Assembly: GCF_000003195.3 (NCBI RefSeq)
Contig: NC_012872.2
Coordinates: 24,080,066 to 24,144,065, forward strand
Direction: 5' to 3'
DNA length: 64,000 nucleotides
From: Sorghum bicolor
Lineage: Eukaryota > Streptophyta > Magnoliopsida > Poales > Poaceae
Every line of letters begins with the position of its first letter. Within the stretch, counting starts at the first letter, position 1. Under the pieces are notes generated by a model. It saw nothing but the letters and a program-made list of their open reading frames with translations, did no database searches and had not been told where the DNA came from. Shown in pieces: positions 10,062 through 21,345 of the stretch. Made by a program: the position numbers and the translations under genes.

Positions 10062-13000
10062 ATGCCTGTAAGACTTGTCGCCGCCGACGACTGGCGCCCG
10101 TCGTCGATGACGGAGCGCCGGTTGATAGAGCTTGAGAAAGAGGGACTGCTGCGCCGCCGTACCTCGCTATCGTCGCCAGAGTGGATCGCGCCGCCGGCGA
10201 GTCACAGGGGGCCTCAGCCGCCCGAGGGCTACGTGGTGTTGTTCGCCAAGTTCCACCGCTACGGCCTGGGCGCGCCCCCGAGCCGCTTCATGCGGGCCCT
10301 CTGCTTCCACTATGGGGTGGAGCTCCAGCACTTCTCTCCGAACGCCATCACCGTGGCGGCGGTCTTCGCCGCCGTGTGTGAGGGCTACCTAGGGATGATG
10401 CCGCACTGGGAGCTGTGGCTCCACCTCTACAGGGGCGAGCTTTTCCACGCCCCCACTAGAACCACGGGCGTAAGGAAGCCCGTGCGGGCGGGATGCCTCC
10501 ATCTGGTGCAGAAGACGGGGAAGACAGACAGGCCGCGGGAGTACATCCCGGTAGGGTTATCGACCAACCACGCCGGCTGGGACTCCCAGTGGTTTTACCT
10601 GCGGAACGAGGACAACCTCCTACCTTCCTACTCGGGCCGTCTGATCATGGAGCGTCCAGCGGACTGGACATACGGCGTCGTCCAAGCTCATCAATCTCGG
10701 CTCGACCCCCTCCTCGACGCCCTGAAGAAGCTTCGCCAGGAGGGGTTGACCGCCGCCCTCGTCCTCTCGGCCGTCCATCACCGGAGAGTTCTACCTTTGA
10801 TGTCTCGACCATTGAGGATGGACGAGATGGGCCCTGGCATCTCATCTCAGGACCTCGAGGCGTGTCGGATGTCCAACGAGGTTCCAGCGGACGACGAAGT
10901 CGTGGCCCGAGTCAGGGCTGCAATTGCCGGTGATTTTCAGCCGGAGCACGTTAACGGCTTCCCCATGAGACCAGATGTAGGCTCGATCGATCTGGTACGC
11001 TTTCTTCTTGCGCGTAGCCTCGATTATGGGTTTCCTTTCTCCCTCTCTTTTTTCTAAGTCTGCCTTTGTTTTGGCAGGGTCGGATTGATGTCCGGTCCTC
11101 GAGGCCCCCGGTAAAGGAGGACGAGGTCGATCGCAACAAGCGGCGCCAATCTGCCGAAAAGCTAAAGTCCGCCAAGGACTCTGCAAAGAAGGGGGAGAAG
11201 AAGAAGAACCTCGACCGCCAAGCATTAGAGGCGCGTCGAGCCAAATCCAGGCAGAGGGGGGAGCCTGAGGAAGAATCCCCCAACGACGACGACGATGACG
11301 ACGAGGACAGCGACGACTCTGAGGGGATGTCGATGCCCCCCGGATGGAGACTCCAAAAGAGGGTCCGAGCGGATCTCACCGTCCTCGGGCCGACACCCCT
11401 CATGCGCCCGCGGCTGGTCAGGTCGCCCCGCGCCCTCCCCCAGCGCCCAGGGAGATCGGTCACGCTAGGCCCCAGGCGACGGGGCCACTGACTCGCGGTC
11501 GCGTCGCGGCTTCCTAGAAAAGAGAGGCTGGTCGCAGGAGCACCAGTCCCGGTGCCCGCCAGGCGGGAACTGACGCGCCTAGGCCAGCGCCTGCCCTCGA
11601 GGGGCCCGGAGCCCTGACACGGGATGGCTTGAGGCCCACCGGTCGAGGCGGCGGGAGGCGAGCTGTTCTCCCTGTGGGGTAAGCCTTCTCGATGTTGTGG
11701 TTTATGTCTTCCTCCTCTTCTGCCTTTCTTCATATGCTGATCTTTTTTCGCGCTCATTCCTTTCTTTTCTCGGGCTAAAGCGGACCCTCGAGCAGGCCCA
11801 GTCGTCCATGGCGAAGAGGCTCAAAGAGGGCGCCGCCTCCAAGGAGCCAGGTTTGTGGCATACTTTTTGGGATCTGTGGTGCTCTTGCGCTAACCATCGT
11901 AGTCACCGGCCTTTATTCTTTATTTTGTAGGTTCCTCCGACTCCCAACCTCCAGTAGGCACTGAGAATGCTCCGCCTTGTTCCGAGCCTACCCCGTTGCT
12001 GCCGGCGTGTGGCGAGGCGCCCCAGATGCAAGTGCCGGAGGGAGCCCCCGAGCCTCCTCGATTGGGGGTCGAGGGGGAACCCATCACCATCAGTGATACA
12101 TCTGATGGTAACGAAACGACTGGAGGCGCTCGCCCTATGGAGGAGGAAACGTCGACCTCTCACGTCGCGGGACCGACTCCCTGGCCCGCCGGCCTCCGCG
12201 CCCTCGAGAAGCTGAAGAAGAAGAAGGAGGAAGATGAAGAACGGGAGCGTGAGGCGGCGCGGCAGCCGCAGGAGCAGGGCCACGGGCGAGAGCCGCAGGA
12301 GCATGAGGCGTAACAACAGCAACAGCAGCAGCAGCAGCAGCGGCAGCAGGGGGGCCAATAGGGGGGACAGCTCGAGCCCCCGCCCCGAGGTCCGGCCTAG
12401 CCAGTACCGCCAGAGCCGCAAGCGCCCGGCGAGCAGGAAGAGGATCTGCCGGTGTACGGCCCCCCGACCCCAGCGTGGCTCCTCCTGGGGGCACCTGCCG
12501 CGATCCGGGCGGAGCCGGGGCGAGCGGATGGAGTGGTGGCGCTCGCCTGCATGATGCGCACCCCCTCCGACCCCGAGTCCGAGATCAAGAAGACAATCTA
12601 CGGCATGGACGAGATCGCCCCAGGGTTCCTCCGGGAGCGTCGGGCATGGGAGGCCCACTTTCCCTCCGAGGAGGATGAGATCGGGACGTCGGGGACCAAG
12701 GATGGAACCTGGAAGACGGTGGACGACGACGGGCGGTTCCCATGTCTCGTCGACCTGTTCCTGCGCCATGGGGGCTCCCTCGAGACCGTCGAGGACCTCA
12801 TCCGCGGCATCAAGGCACGGGCCGACCGGGAGATGGAGCACTGGTGCCCCGATCGGATCCGCATCCGGGCTTCCCACGACCCGTCCGAGCCTAACATCTT
12901 CCTGGACGATAGGAAGGAGTCGGAGAAGTGGGAACACGTCGAGGAGCTCCGCCTTTGGATGAAGCATGTGGTGGGGCTCCTCGCAGACGTCATCAACAAC

Positions 13001-14408
13001 GGGCTCGGGCCGGCTTATTTCGTAAGTGTTTTTCGATCTTCAATCCTCATGGAAACTTTCGGTTTTGTGCTCTAACCGTTCGATCCTTGGTTCGCAGGAT
13101 ATGAAAGAGACCTCCCGCATCAAGTCTAGTTTCATCCATGCCATGAGAGGTGGCTGGGAGCAGCTCCCCCTCCTTAAGGATCAACTCCTCGAGTCGCAGG
13201 AGAAGCTCCTTCAGACCTACAAAGACCTCATAGCGCTCGGGGAGGAGAAGAAAGCGAGTGAGGCTGCCTTGGTCGAGGCTCGAGAGGCCTCAAGGAGGGC
13301 GGAGGAGGAGACGTCGATGCTGCGGGAGCGGGCTCTTACGGTCGAGGAGGCCGCGTCCAAAGCCCTGGAGGAGGCCCTGACCTACAAGAGCGTCATTGCA
13401 GACCTGGACAAGGAGAAGGGCCTTCTCAAGACCGACCTGGACTCCCTCCACGAATCCTTCCGGAAGATGAAGGTGGCGTACATGGACAGTGAGGTCGCTA
13501 GGGGTGCCGCCGAGGATGTAAAGAAGAAGGCCCTCGAAGACCTCGAGGCGGAGCGGGCTCGATCCCACAGTCTCTCTGACGACGTCGAGCGTCTGAAGGG
13601 AGAATTGCTGGAGAAGAGTGGAGCTATTGCTCAGGCTGGCAAGGTGATCGAAGATCTTCGCGTTGCCAATACTGAGCTGGCGCGTTCCAACAGAGAGATC
13701 GAGCGTGCCAACACCAGATTGGTCGGCGAGAACACGGCCCTGGAGGAGAGCCTCAGAGGTATGTTTCCTTTGTCGAATTTCTTTTTCGAGGTGTGCTTGA
13801 GTTTTTCCTAAAGCTTCCTTGTATTGACATTTACAGGGCTCAAGGACAAACTCCTAGCCGCCCAGGCCGAGGCTCGTAATGCCAAGACCCAGCTCGAGGC
13901 TGAGGTTGCTTTGAACCGTCGAGTGCGGACGGCGATAAGCGACCTCTCGACCTACTGGGAGGTCGAGCCTATGGATGAGTCGAGGGAGGGTGCTCGAGGC
14001 GACGCGCTGGTCGACCAGCTGTGCTACATAGGCGCGACGCTGCGAGATCGGGTGCGGGATGCCCTCCACATCGGGGTGAAGCGGGCGATGGCAGTTGTCT
14101 GCTCGGGCTTCTCCTACGACATGGAGGTGGTGTCCCACAGCTTCGTCACCGACATTTCCAAGACCGACGCGGAGAACGAGGAGAGGCTCCACGCCTTGAT
14201 CGACGATGCAGAGGCTCCTGGGAAAGGTTGGCTAAGCTTTTTGAGCCTGAGGTGCTCCCTCCTGAGACTAGCTCGAGCGGAGGCGAGGGCGGTGAGGATC
14301 GTGCCGCAGACTGAGGCCTGTGGGCCTGCTCAGGGCGCCTGGGGCCCCTTGTATGATACTTTGTTAATTCTGTTGCTAAGTGATACAGTATCTTTTTGTA
14401 ATTGTTAA
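10062..14408 (+). pseudogene. Antisense spliced gene of A: putative gypsy-type transposon protein (Transposase_28-like) with coiled coil
   Basis: Exon 1 (10062-10994, 311 codons) carries the domain I recognise as PF04195, 'putative gypsy type transposon' (core about residues 60-200, with SRFMRALCFHYGVEL and CEGYLGMMPHWELW). Introns with GT-AG ends and preserved phase: 10995-11077, probably 11679-11780, 11851-11930, 13022-13097, 13759-13836. Exon 2 is basic then acidic; exon 4 has a CAG/polyglutamine tract near 12314; exons 5-6 (13098-14230) form a long coiled coil. Damage: three in-frame stops near 12311-12405, a likely frameshift in exon 2, and one near 14225. An alternative frame ends at 14314. 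Role unknown; family members are typical extra genes of Tat elements. Confidence 0.7.
12314..12352 (+). repeat. CAG/CAA trinucleotide tract
   Basis: Run of CAA and CAG codons encoding polyglutamine in exon 4 of the antisense gene of A. It directly follows an in-frame TAA that is one C-to-T change from CAA. Confidence 0.8.
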
Positions 14409-14864
14409 ATGCTTATTTGTCTTTCTGCTCGAGGTTCTTTTATTTCTCTTTGTTCCTACGTTTGTATCCCTTGCTCGATTTTTCGTCAAAAATAACCTCG
14501 ATCATCTCAAGGGTGAGGAAGTGAGTAGAGTTTCCATAGCTCGGGGGCGTGGGGGTTCTCCGGCTCGTTATCCCTCGGCCTTTGAGGGGCTCGAGGCGCC
14601 TTAGCTACTCGAACCGTGCAAGGTTTACTAAGTAAGAAAAGAAAATTTCTTGGCTTTTTCGACGCTTGGGGGGTCGTCCCCCTGGTAGCCCCCGAGGGGG
14701 TGTTGACTATGATGGGTCATAGTCGGCATCCCCTTCTAACGTCGAGATTATGACTTGTAAATCTTTTGGCGCAAAAAGAAGTTGCTCGAGGGAACGACTT
14801 TATTTATTCATTCATTTACAAAGTCTTGGTACAAAATGTACGTAGAAACATAAGTTTAGAACTT
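14409..14864. other. Convergent spacer between antisense gene and integrase of A
   Basis: No coding sequence supported. Around 14680-14700 it contains TAGCCCCCGAG, the same motif as A's polypurine tract (minus strand CTCGGGGGCTA), flanked by G and C runs that can pair. The 3' ends of the plus-strand antisense gene and the minus-strand pol meet here. Confidence 0.6.
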
Positions 14865-16184
14865 CTAGGGGTAGAATCGACGTAGCTGTTCGATGTTCCA
14901 TGCGTTGGTGAAGACCGCCCCCTTCTCGTCCGCCAACTTGTACGTTCCCGGCTTCAGGACCTCGGCCACCACATACGGGCCTTCCCAAGGCGGAGTCAGC
15001 TTGTGGCGTCCTTGATTGCTTTGCCGGCGTCGTAGGACAAGGTCGCCCACGTCGAGGTCCCTTTTGCGCACGTGCTTGTCGTGGTAGAGTCGAAGTTTCT
15101 GCTGATATCTTGCGGAGTTGAGGAGGGCCATGTCTCGAGCCTCCTCGAGTTGGTCGACCGCGTTTTCTTGACTCTCCTTATTGGATTGCTCATTGCATGC
15201 CTTGAGTCGAGGTGACCCATACTCGAGGTCTGTGGGGAGGACAGCCTCGGAGTCGTAGACTATGAAGAATGGGGTGTACTTTGTAGCCCTGCTTGGTGTT
15301 GTCCTTAGACTCCATAGGACCGAGGAAAGCTCCTCGACCCATTTCTTGCCGAATTTCTTCAAACGATTGTAGATCCTTGGCTTGAGTCCTTGCAAAATCA
15401 TGCTGTTGGCACGCTCGACCTGGCCGTTAGTTCAAGGGTGGGCTACTGCAGACCAGTTCACACGGATGTGATGCTGATCGCAGAAGTCCAAGAACTTTTT
15501 GCCGGTGAACTGAGTGTCGTTGTCGGTGATGATGACGTTGGGAATCCCAAATCGATGGATTATGTTGGTGAAGAAAAGGACGGCCTGCTCGGAGCGCATG
15601 TTGGTGATGGGTCGAGCCTCGATCCATTTGGAGAATTTGTCAATGGCCACCAGCAAGTGGGTGAACCCTCCTTTCGCCTTTTGTAGAGGTCCTACTAAAT
15701 TGAGCCCCCACATCGCAAACGGCCAGGTGATGGGGATCATCTGAAGAGCGTGGGCGGGCAGGTGCGTCTGCTTGTCGTAGAACTGGCACCCGTGACATGA
15801 GCGTACGAGCTCGATGGCATCTGCCATGGCCGTCGGCCAGTAGAAACCTTGTCGAAAAGCGTTTCCTACGAGGGTCCGTGGAGCAGCATAGTGGCCGCAA
15901 GCCCCCGAGTGTAGGTCCTCGAGGAGTTTTCGACCTTCTTCCACGGTGATGCAACACTGTAAGACCCCCGTCGAGATTCGTCGATATAGCTCATTGTCTT
16001 CGCCATAGATCACATATGACTTGGCCCGTCGAGCGATACGACCGGCTTCTGACCGATCTTCTGGCAGTTCGCCGCGGATTAGGCAGTCGAGGTATGGTGT
16101 GCGCCAGTCGAATGGTCGACCAGGCTGCCGTTCTACCTCCATCACTTCAGCCGTCGTCAAGAGCGTATCGACGGTGTTGGTTGG
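14865..16184 (-). pseudogene. Integrase of A
   Basis: One continuous minus-strand frame. The HHCC zinc-binding part lies at about 15770-15930 (His-Ser-Gly-Ala-Cys-Gly-His, then CHGC). The catalytic core carries Asn (codon 15699-15701) where the first catalytic Asp is expected (WGLNLVGP), ITDNDTQFT for the second Asp, and NGQVE for the Glu. A TGA at 15432-15434 lies just before NGQVE, explainable as CGA to TGA. The C-terminal part is open to 14865 and includes a TPPWEGPYVV motif. A TAG separates it from the RNase H tail at 16185. Both the Asp-to-Asn change and the TGA fit deamination at CpG. Inactive as read. Confidence 0.88.
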
Positions 16185-17303
16185 CTAGGCAGGAGCGGCG
16201 TCGATGCCAGCCCCCGAGCCTAAGTCGACGGACGGCTCGCGAAGATCTCTTGAGAACGCGTCGGGCGGCACTGTGCCTCGAGTCGATGCGATCTTGGCGA
16301 GTTCGTCGGCTGCCTCGTTGTAGCGTCGGGCGACATGGACGAGCTCGAGACCATGGAATTTGTCCTCGAGTCGACGGACTTCTTTGCAGTACGCCTCCAT
16401 TTTCGGGTCGTGGCAGCTTGAAGTTTTCATTACTTGGTCGATGACGAGTTGGGAGTCACCTCGAACGTTGAGGCGTCGGACTCCTAACTCGATGGCAATC
16501 TTGAGATCATTGACGAGAGCCTCGTATTATGCGACATTGTTAGATGCGGCAAAATGAATCCTGATCACATACCTTATGTGGACGCCCAAGGGCGAGATGA
16601 ACAGCAGGCCGGCCCCGGCCCCTGTTTTCATGAGTGACCCATCGAAATACATCGTCCACAGCTCCGCCTGGACCTGAGTCGGGGGAAGCTGGGAGTCTGT
16701 CCATTCCGCGATGAAGTCTACCAGGGCCTGTGATTTGATGGCCTTGCGAGGCGCATAAGCGAGAGTCTCACTCATGAGCTCGACCGACCATTTTGCTATT
16801 CTTCCCGTGGCCTCCTTGCTCTGGATTATTTCGCCTAAGGGGAAAGACGAGACCACCGTGATGGGGTGGCCGAGGAAGTAGTGTTGTAGCTTACGGCGGG
16901 CAAGGATTACGGCATAGATCAGCTTCTGGATTTGGGGATAACGTGCCTTGGTCTCCAAAAGCACCTCGCTGACGAAATAGACTGGCCTCTGGACTGGTAG
17001 CGCATGTCCCTCCTCCTGCCTTTCGACCACCACCGCTGCGCTGACGACCTGGGTCGTCGACGCAACGTAGAGGAGCAGCGGTTCTGCAGGTTGAGGTGGG
17101 ACCAGGACTGGTGCTGAGGTCAGTGTCTTCTTCAGCATTTCGAGCACTTCCTCGGCCTCGGGGGTCCAAGAAAAATGCTCGACTTTCTTCAGAAGTCGAT
17201 ACAATGGTAACGCCTTTTCTCCTAGTCTCGAGATAAAACGGCTTAGAGCCGCCAGGCACCCCATGACTCTCTGCACACCCTTGATGTCACGGATCGGCCC
17301 CAT
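16185..17303 (-). pseudogene. RT thumb, RNase H and second (archaeal-type) RNase H of A
   Basis: Begins with the RT connection (GVQRVMGCLAALSRFISRLG), then the first RNase H (about 16740-17160). From about 16665 there is a second RNase H domain, MYFDGS for its first Asp, as known for the Tat lineage. Its catalytic Glu, expected in Asn-Asn-Val-Ala-Glu-Tyr, is replaced by TAA (16527-16529), a G-to-T change from GAA. The frame continues unbroken through GDSQLVIDQ and EAADELAK to a TAG at 16185. So one key residue is lost by a stop in an otherwise complete domain. Confidence 0.85.
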
Positions 17304-18093
17304 TTCTCATGATGGCCGAGACTTTCTCGGGGTTGGCCTCGATGCCGCGCTGCGAAACAATGTAGCCCAAGAGCATGCCTCGAGGCACGCCGAAAACGCA
17401 CTTCTCGGGATTGAGCTTGATCCGGTTGGCGCGTAAACAGCTAAAAGGGATCTCGAGGTCCTCGATCAGGTCCCCTCACTGCTTTGATTTGACGACAATG
17501 TCGTCAACGTAGGCCTCGACTGTCGACCCTATGTGTTCACCAAAAACGTGGAGCATGCAACGTTGGTATGTAGCTCCCGCGTTTCGAAGCCCAAATGGCA
17601 TAGTCACATAGCAATACATCCCAGAAGGCGTGATGAAAGAGGTCGCGAGCTGGTCGGACTCCTTCATTTTTATTTGGTGGTAACCAGAATACGCATCAAG
17701 GAAAGAAAGGGTTTCACATCCCGCGGTAGAATCGACAATCTGATCAATACGTGGTATTGGAAAAGGAACTTTTGGACATGCTTTATTTAGACTAGTATAA
17801 TCGACACACATCCTCATTTTCCCATTCTTTTTCTTAACTAATATAGGGTTTGCTAACCAGTCGGGATGATGAACCTCCTTGATGAATCCAGCCGTCAAAA
17901 GCTTGTGGACTTCCTCGCCAATGATCTTGCCCTTCTCCTCATCGAATCGGCGCAACCGCTGCTTCACTGGCTTGGAACCGGCTCGAATCTCCAAGGAGTG
18001 CTCGGCGACTTCCCTTGGTATGCCTGGCATGTCCGAGGGACTCCATGCAAACATGTCGGCGTTTGCACGGAGAAAGTCGACGAGCACAGCTTC
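17304..18093 (-). pseudogene. Reverse transcriptase of A
   Basis: Palm and fingers are complete: HPDWLANPILVKKKNGKMRM, SFLDAYSGYHQI and the catalytic YVDD (AYVDDIVVK). The frame is broken by TGA at 17476-17478 and by a one-base gain at about 17300 within an AGAAATGG run. It lies downstream of protease in the same frame, separated only by the TAG at 18094. Family: Ty3/gypsy RT, Tat type. Confidence 0.9.
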
Positions 18094-18699
18094 CTATTTG
18101 GGGTCGAGATCGGCGCTGATCGTCAGCACCTTGCCGTCGGAGTTGTTGGGGTCGAGTGGGATCTTCTTGGTTCCTTCCGCAGCCTCGAAGCTGCCCGCGT
18201 GGCGCTTGGGCTCTGGAGCCTCAGCGGCCAGGGCCTCGAGCTTCGCGACGAGCTCGGTGGAGTTTTCGACTACCTCCCCATACTCGACGCACTGGACGTC
18301 GCACTCGTACGCGTGCTCGAAGGAGGAGCTGACGGTGATGACGCCTTTGGGACCGGGCATCTTTAACTTCAAGTAGGTGTAGTTGGGTATAGCCATGAAC
18401 TTGGCGTAGCCTGGTCGTCCGATGATGGCATGGTACGTGCCTCGGAATCCAACCACTTCAAAGGTGAGGGTCTCCTTCCTGAAGTTGGCCGCTGTGCCAA
18501 AGCAGACCGGTAAGTCGATCCGACCTACTGGCAGCGCCTTTTTCCCTGGCACGACGCCATGAAAACCGCCAGCGCTTGGTTGGAGCTTCCCTCTATCAAT
18601 GCCGAGGAGGTCGAGGGTCTCGAGGTAGATGATGTTGAGGCTGCTGCCACCATCCATCAGCACTTTTGAGAGCCGGGTGTTGACGATGATCGGGTCGAC
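18094..18699 (-). pseudogene. Protease of A and protease/RT junction
   Basis: Retropepsin-like domain with active site Met-Asp-Gly-Gly-Ser-Ser (about 18640-18655) and the later motif AIIGRPGYAKFM (about 18395-18430). A Glu-rich tail ends in Asp-Pro-Lys and then TAG (18094-18096), after which the frame continues into RT. The N-terminal side is cut by the insertion of C at 18699. Element F has TAG at exactly the same codon. Confidence 0.87.
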
Positions 18700-20352
18700 T
18701 GTTGACGGTCCTTAAGTATCAAATTTAATTAACAAATAAACAAAGAAAAGGATCCAAATGAAATAAAGATCTGGACTTAGGGTTTTATCTGACAGAATTC
18801 CACGAGTTTTGGTGTTTGTCTATTTCTGCAGGGGGTTATCAGGAAATATGGAAGAAAGGCCTACATGTCAGGATTACGTAAAGATATTAACATGCTGCGC
18901 AATTATCTTACATCTAGAAGACTCCAGAAGCCACGAGACCGAAGCAGAGGCGAAACGGGGGCAGACCCTGGGCGGCCGCCCAGTTGGTCAGGGCGCCCGC
19001 CCACCTCTGGAGTCCAATCAGGACTCTGCTTTGCGGGAAGTCTCCACCGACCTAAAGGATGAATCTAAACCATACAATCTATGTCGGTTTGATCCAAGGG
19101 CCCATATTCACTTGAAGGGACTATAAAACCAGACCCCCTGGCCCCTGGAGGAGAGAGCCTCTCAACCCTAATTCATTGTTCCATCAAGGGAGAAGAAGCC
19201 TCTGATCAAGATTAGAGCCACCACATCAATTAGATATCTAGATTAGCATAGCTACATAGGATTAGAACTAGAAGGAGTCAATCTTCGATTGGTTTCCGGA
19301 TCTGTCAGGAGGATTCTTGGTAATTCTCTAATTGTGCTTCTAATTGCTTTCTAATTATCTTTGTTCTTCAATATTATGAATATGACTTTGTTCTTCTTCA
19401 ATATATTGCTTATGACTTTGCTCTATTTGCTTATATTCAAGATTATATTGTTCTTAGTTTATCATAGTTATGTACTTGGCTTAGTTAGATACGATCTATA
19501 TACATGCTTAGGATCGTATAGCGTTTATCCATCGGATCCATGGGTAAATGATAGATATTGTGTAGGCGTGGTGCTTATACCGTATTTATCTGCGATTGTA
19601 CCCAATATGCCAGATCGTGGGGTGGTTCGTGATAGTGACAGCTTCATTGATTCTTATATAGTCCCCCTCTCGTGTATTGGGCTGGCAGAGCAACATTATT
19701 ACAGGGGAGTGATTGCTATGTTTCTCATATTCCTTGCTAATATCACTATGCATGGGCGTAGTCTTGTCTCGCAATGATTGCTAAGTATGCTTGCACTAAC
19801 TATGATATGCTAGACTATATAGTTAAGAATAACTTAGGGAATATTCTTGTAGTTCGTTCTAATACCATGCTAATGACTTTCTAGAGTATCTAATTGAGGT
19901 GCTTATCATATTTATTATGTGGCTAGATCAGATTAGTTATCCTTGTCACTATTATCATTTCATATATCTTTTATGTGACACTTATCCCTGTATGAAGAGT
20001 TAGATATAATGTTCTCAATTATACATGCAATGATAGATACTCAATCTCATATTCTATTCTGTAATCAATAGTGATGATTGATTAATCCCTTCCCAGTGGT
20101 AAAAATATAAATAACGATACCTGGAATACTTCCCGGTTAAAATGCTGCATCGGTATTAATCTGTGCGCTTGCAGATCCCATTCATTATTTATTTAGAAGA
20201 GCAATTGCATATTTCAATACCGCGTCTCTCATGTCATGCGGGGGATGACAACTTGGCTTAAGTGGTGTGAGGGATAGGTTTGGCATTTTTGGCACCGTTG
20301 CTAGATTTAGAACTTAGTCTACTTTTGGTAATGATGTTAAGAATACCCAACA
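18700..20352 (+). mobile_element. Element C: solo LTR (D-type)
   Basis: 1653 bp, TGTTGACGG to TACCCAACA, flanked by perfect TCGAC (18695-18699 and 20353-20357). No internal region, so it arose by LTR-LTR recombination. Same length as the right LTR of D. Paired GC motifs at 18970-18981 and 18991-19002, TATAAAA at 19122-19128. A primer-site-like TGGCACCGTTGCTAGA lies at 20290-20305 inside the LTR. A 133-codon open frame starting near 19376 is shared with both LTRs of D; I do not call it a gene. Confidence 0.95.
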
Positions 20353-21345
20353 TCGACGACGAGCGGGTAGACACCTGGGGCGACTACCTTGTCGGGGTGG
20401 TCCTCTCGATCGAAAGTGATGGGAGTGCTTGACCAGCTAAGGTACTGGGGCATCGCCATTCTTGCCGCGAAGACCTCTCGACGCTCCCTTTTGCGCTGCC
20501 TCGTGGTTAACTGAGTTGAGGGCCCGCCGTAGATCATGTAACAGTCGTGGACGGTGGGGAAGCCGTCGTCGTCTTTGTTGTCCTCCTTGCTGCCGCCCTT
20601 CTCTTTCTTGGAGTCGTCACGCGCATCCTTCTTGAACCCTAGACCATCGAAATGCTTTCTCAGCATACGACAGTCCTTGAGCTTGTGGTTGGCGCCTCCC
20701 TTATGGTAAGGGCACGGCTCTTCTAGCATCTTGTCGAAGACGCCTCCCTCTGGAGGGCCTCGAGGCTTCTTTCGTTCCATGGCGGCGACAAGGTTGTCGT
20801 TGGAATCCTCCCGCTGGGACTGCCGTGCTTTCTGCTTCTTTTTATTCTTCTTGAGGCCTTGACTGGGGGTTCCATCTCCATCGGCAGGTCGCTTGCCTTT
20901 CCCCCCTTCACAGCTGAAGAAGGCGCCGACTGCCTCCTCCCCTGCCGCGTAGTTTGTCACTACGTCCATCAACTCATCGACGGTCTGAGGACGATTTCGG
21001 CCCAGTTCCCGCACTAAGTCTCGACTGGTGGTACCAGAGACGAAAGCCAGGATGACGTCATGGTCGGGGATGTGCGGCAGCTCAGTGCGCTGCTTCGAGA
21101 AGCGTCGAGCGTACTCTCGAAGAGTTTCTCCTGACTTCTGTTTGCACTTGCTGAGGTCCCACGAGTTCCCGGGCCGTATGTAGGTCCCTTTGAAGTTACC
21201 CTCGAAAACCCTGACTAGATCAACCCAATTGTGGATCTGGTCAGTGGGAAGTTCCCGAGCCATCGACGGGCGGTGTCGGAGAGGAAGAGCGGTAGCTGCC
21301 TGATGATGGCTCGATCGTCCCCTCGAGCTCCCCCCAACTGACAGG
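20353..21345 (-). pseudogene. Gag of A, C-terminal half
   Basis: Retrotransposon gag core (about 21000-21345, including a WVDLVRVFEGNFKGTY-type stretch), a basic region, and a CHHC knuckle CPYHKGGANHKLKDC (spacing CX2HX5HX4C) near 20660-20710, then a spacer leading to protease. One frameshift near 21250 separates the part abutting D. The frame is cut by C at 20353. Gag forms the particle and binds RNA. The CHHC rather than CCHC knuckle sets A, F and G apart from D and E. Confidence 0.85.

Noticed and set aside
10951..11757. 268-codon minus-strand open frame
   Set aside because: Crosses the introns and exon 2 of the antisense gene; Ser/Arg-rich low-complexity product caused by base composition.
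11903..12967. 354-codon minus-strand open frame
   Set aside because: Shadow of the GC-rich exon 4 of A's antisense gene; low-complexity Leu/Pro/Arg product, no domain.
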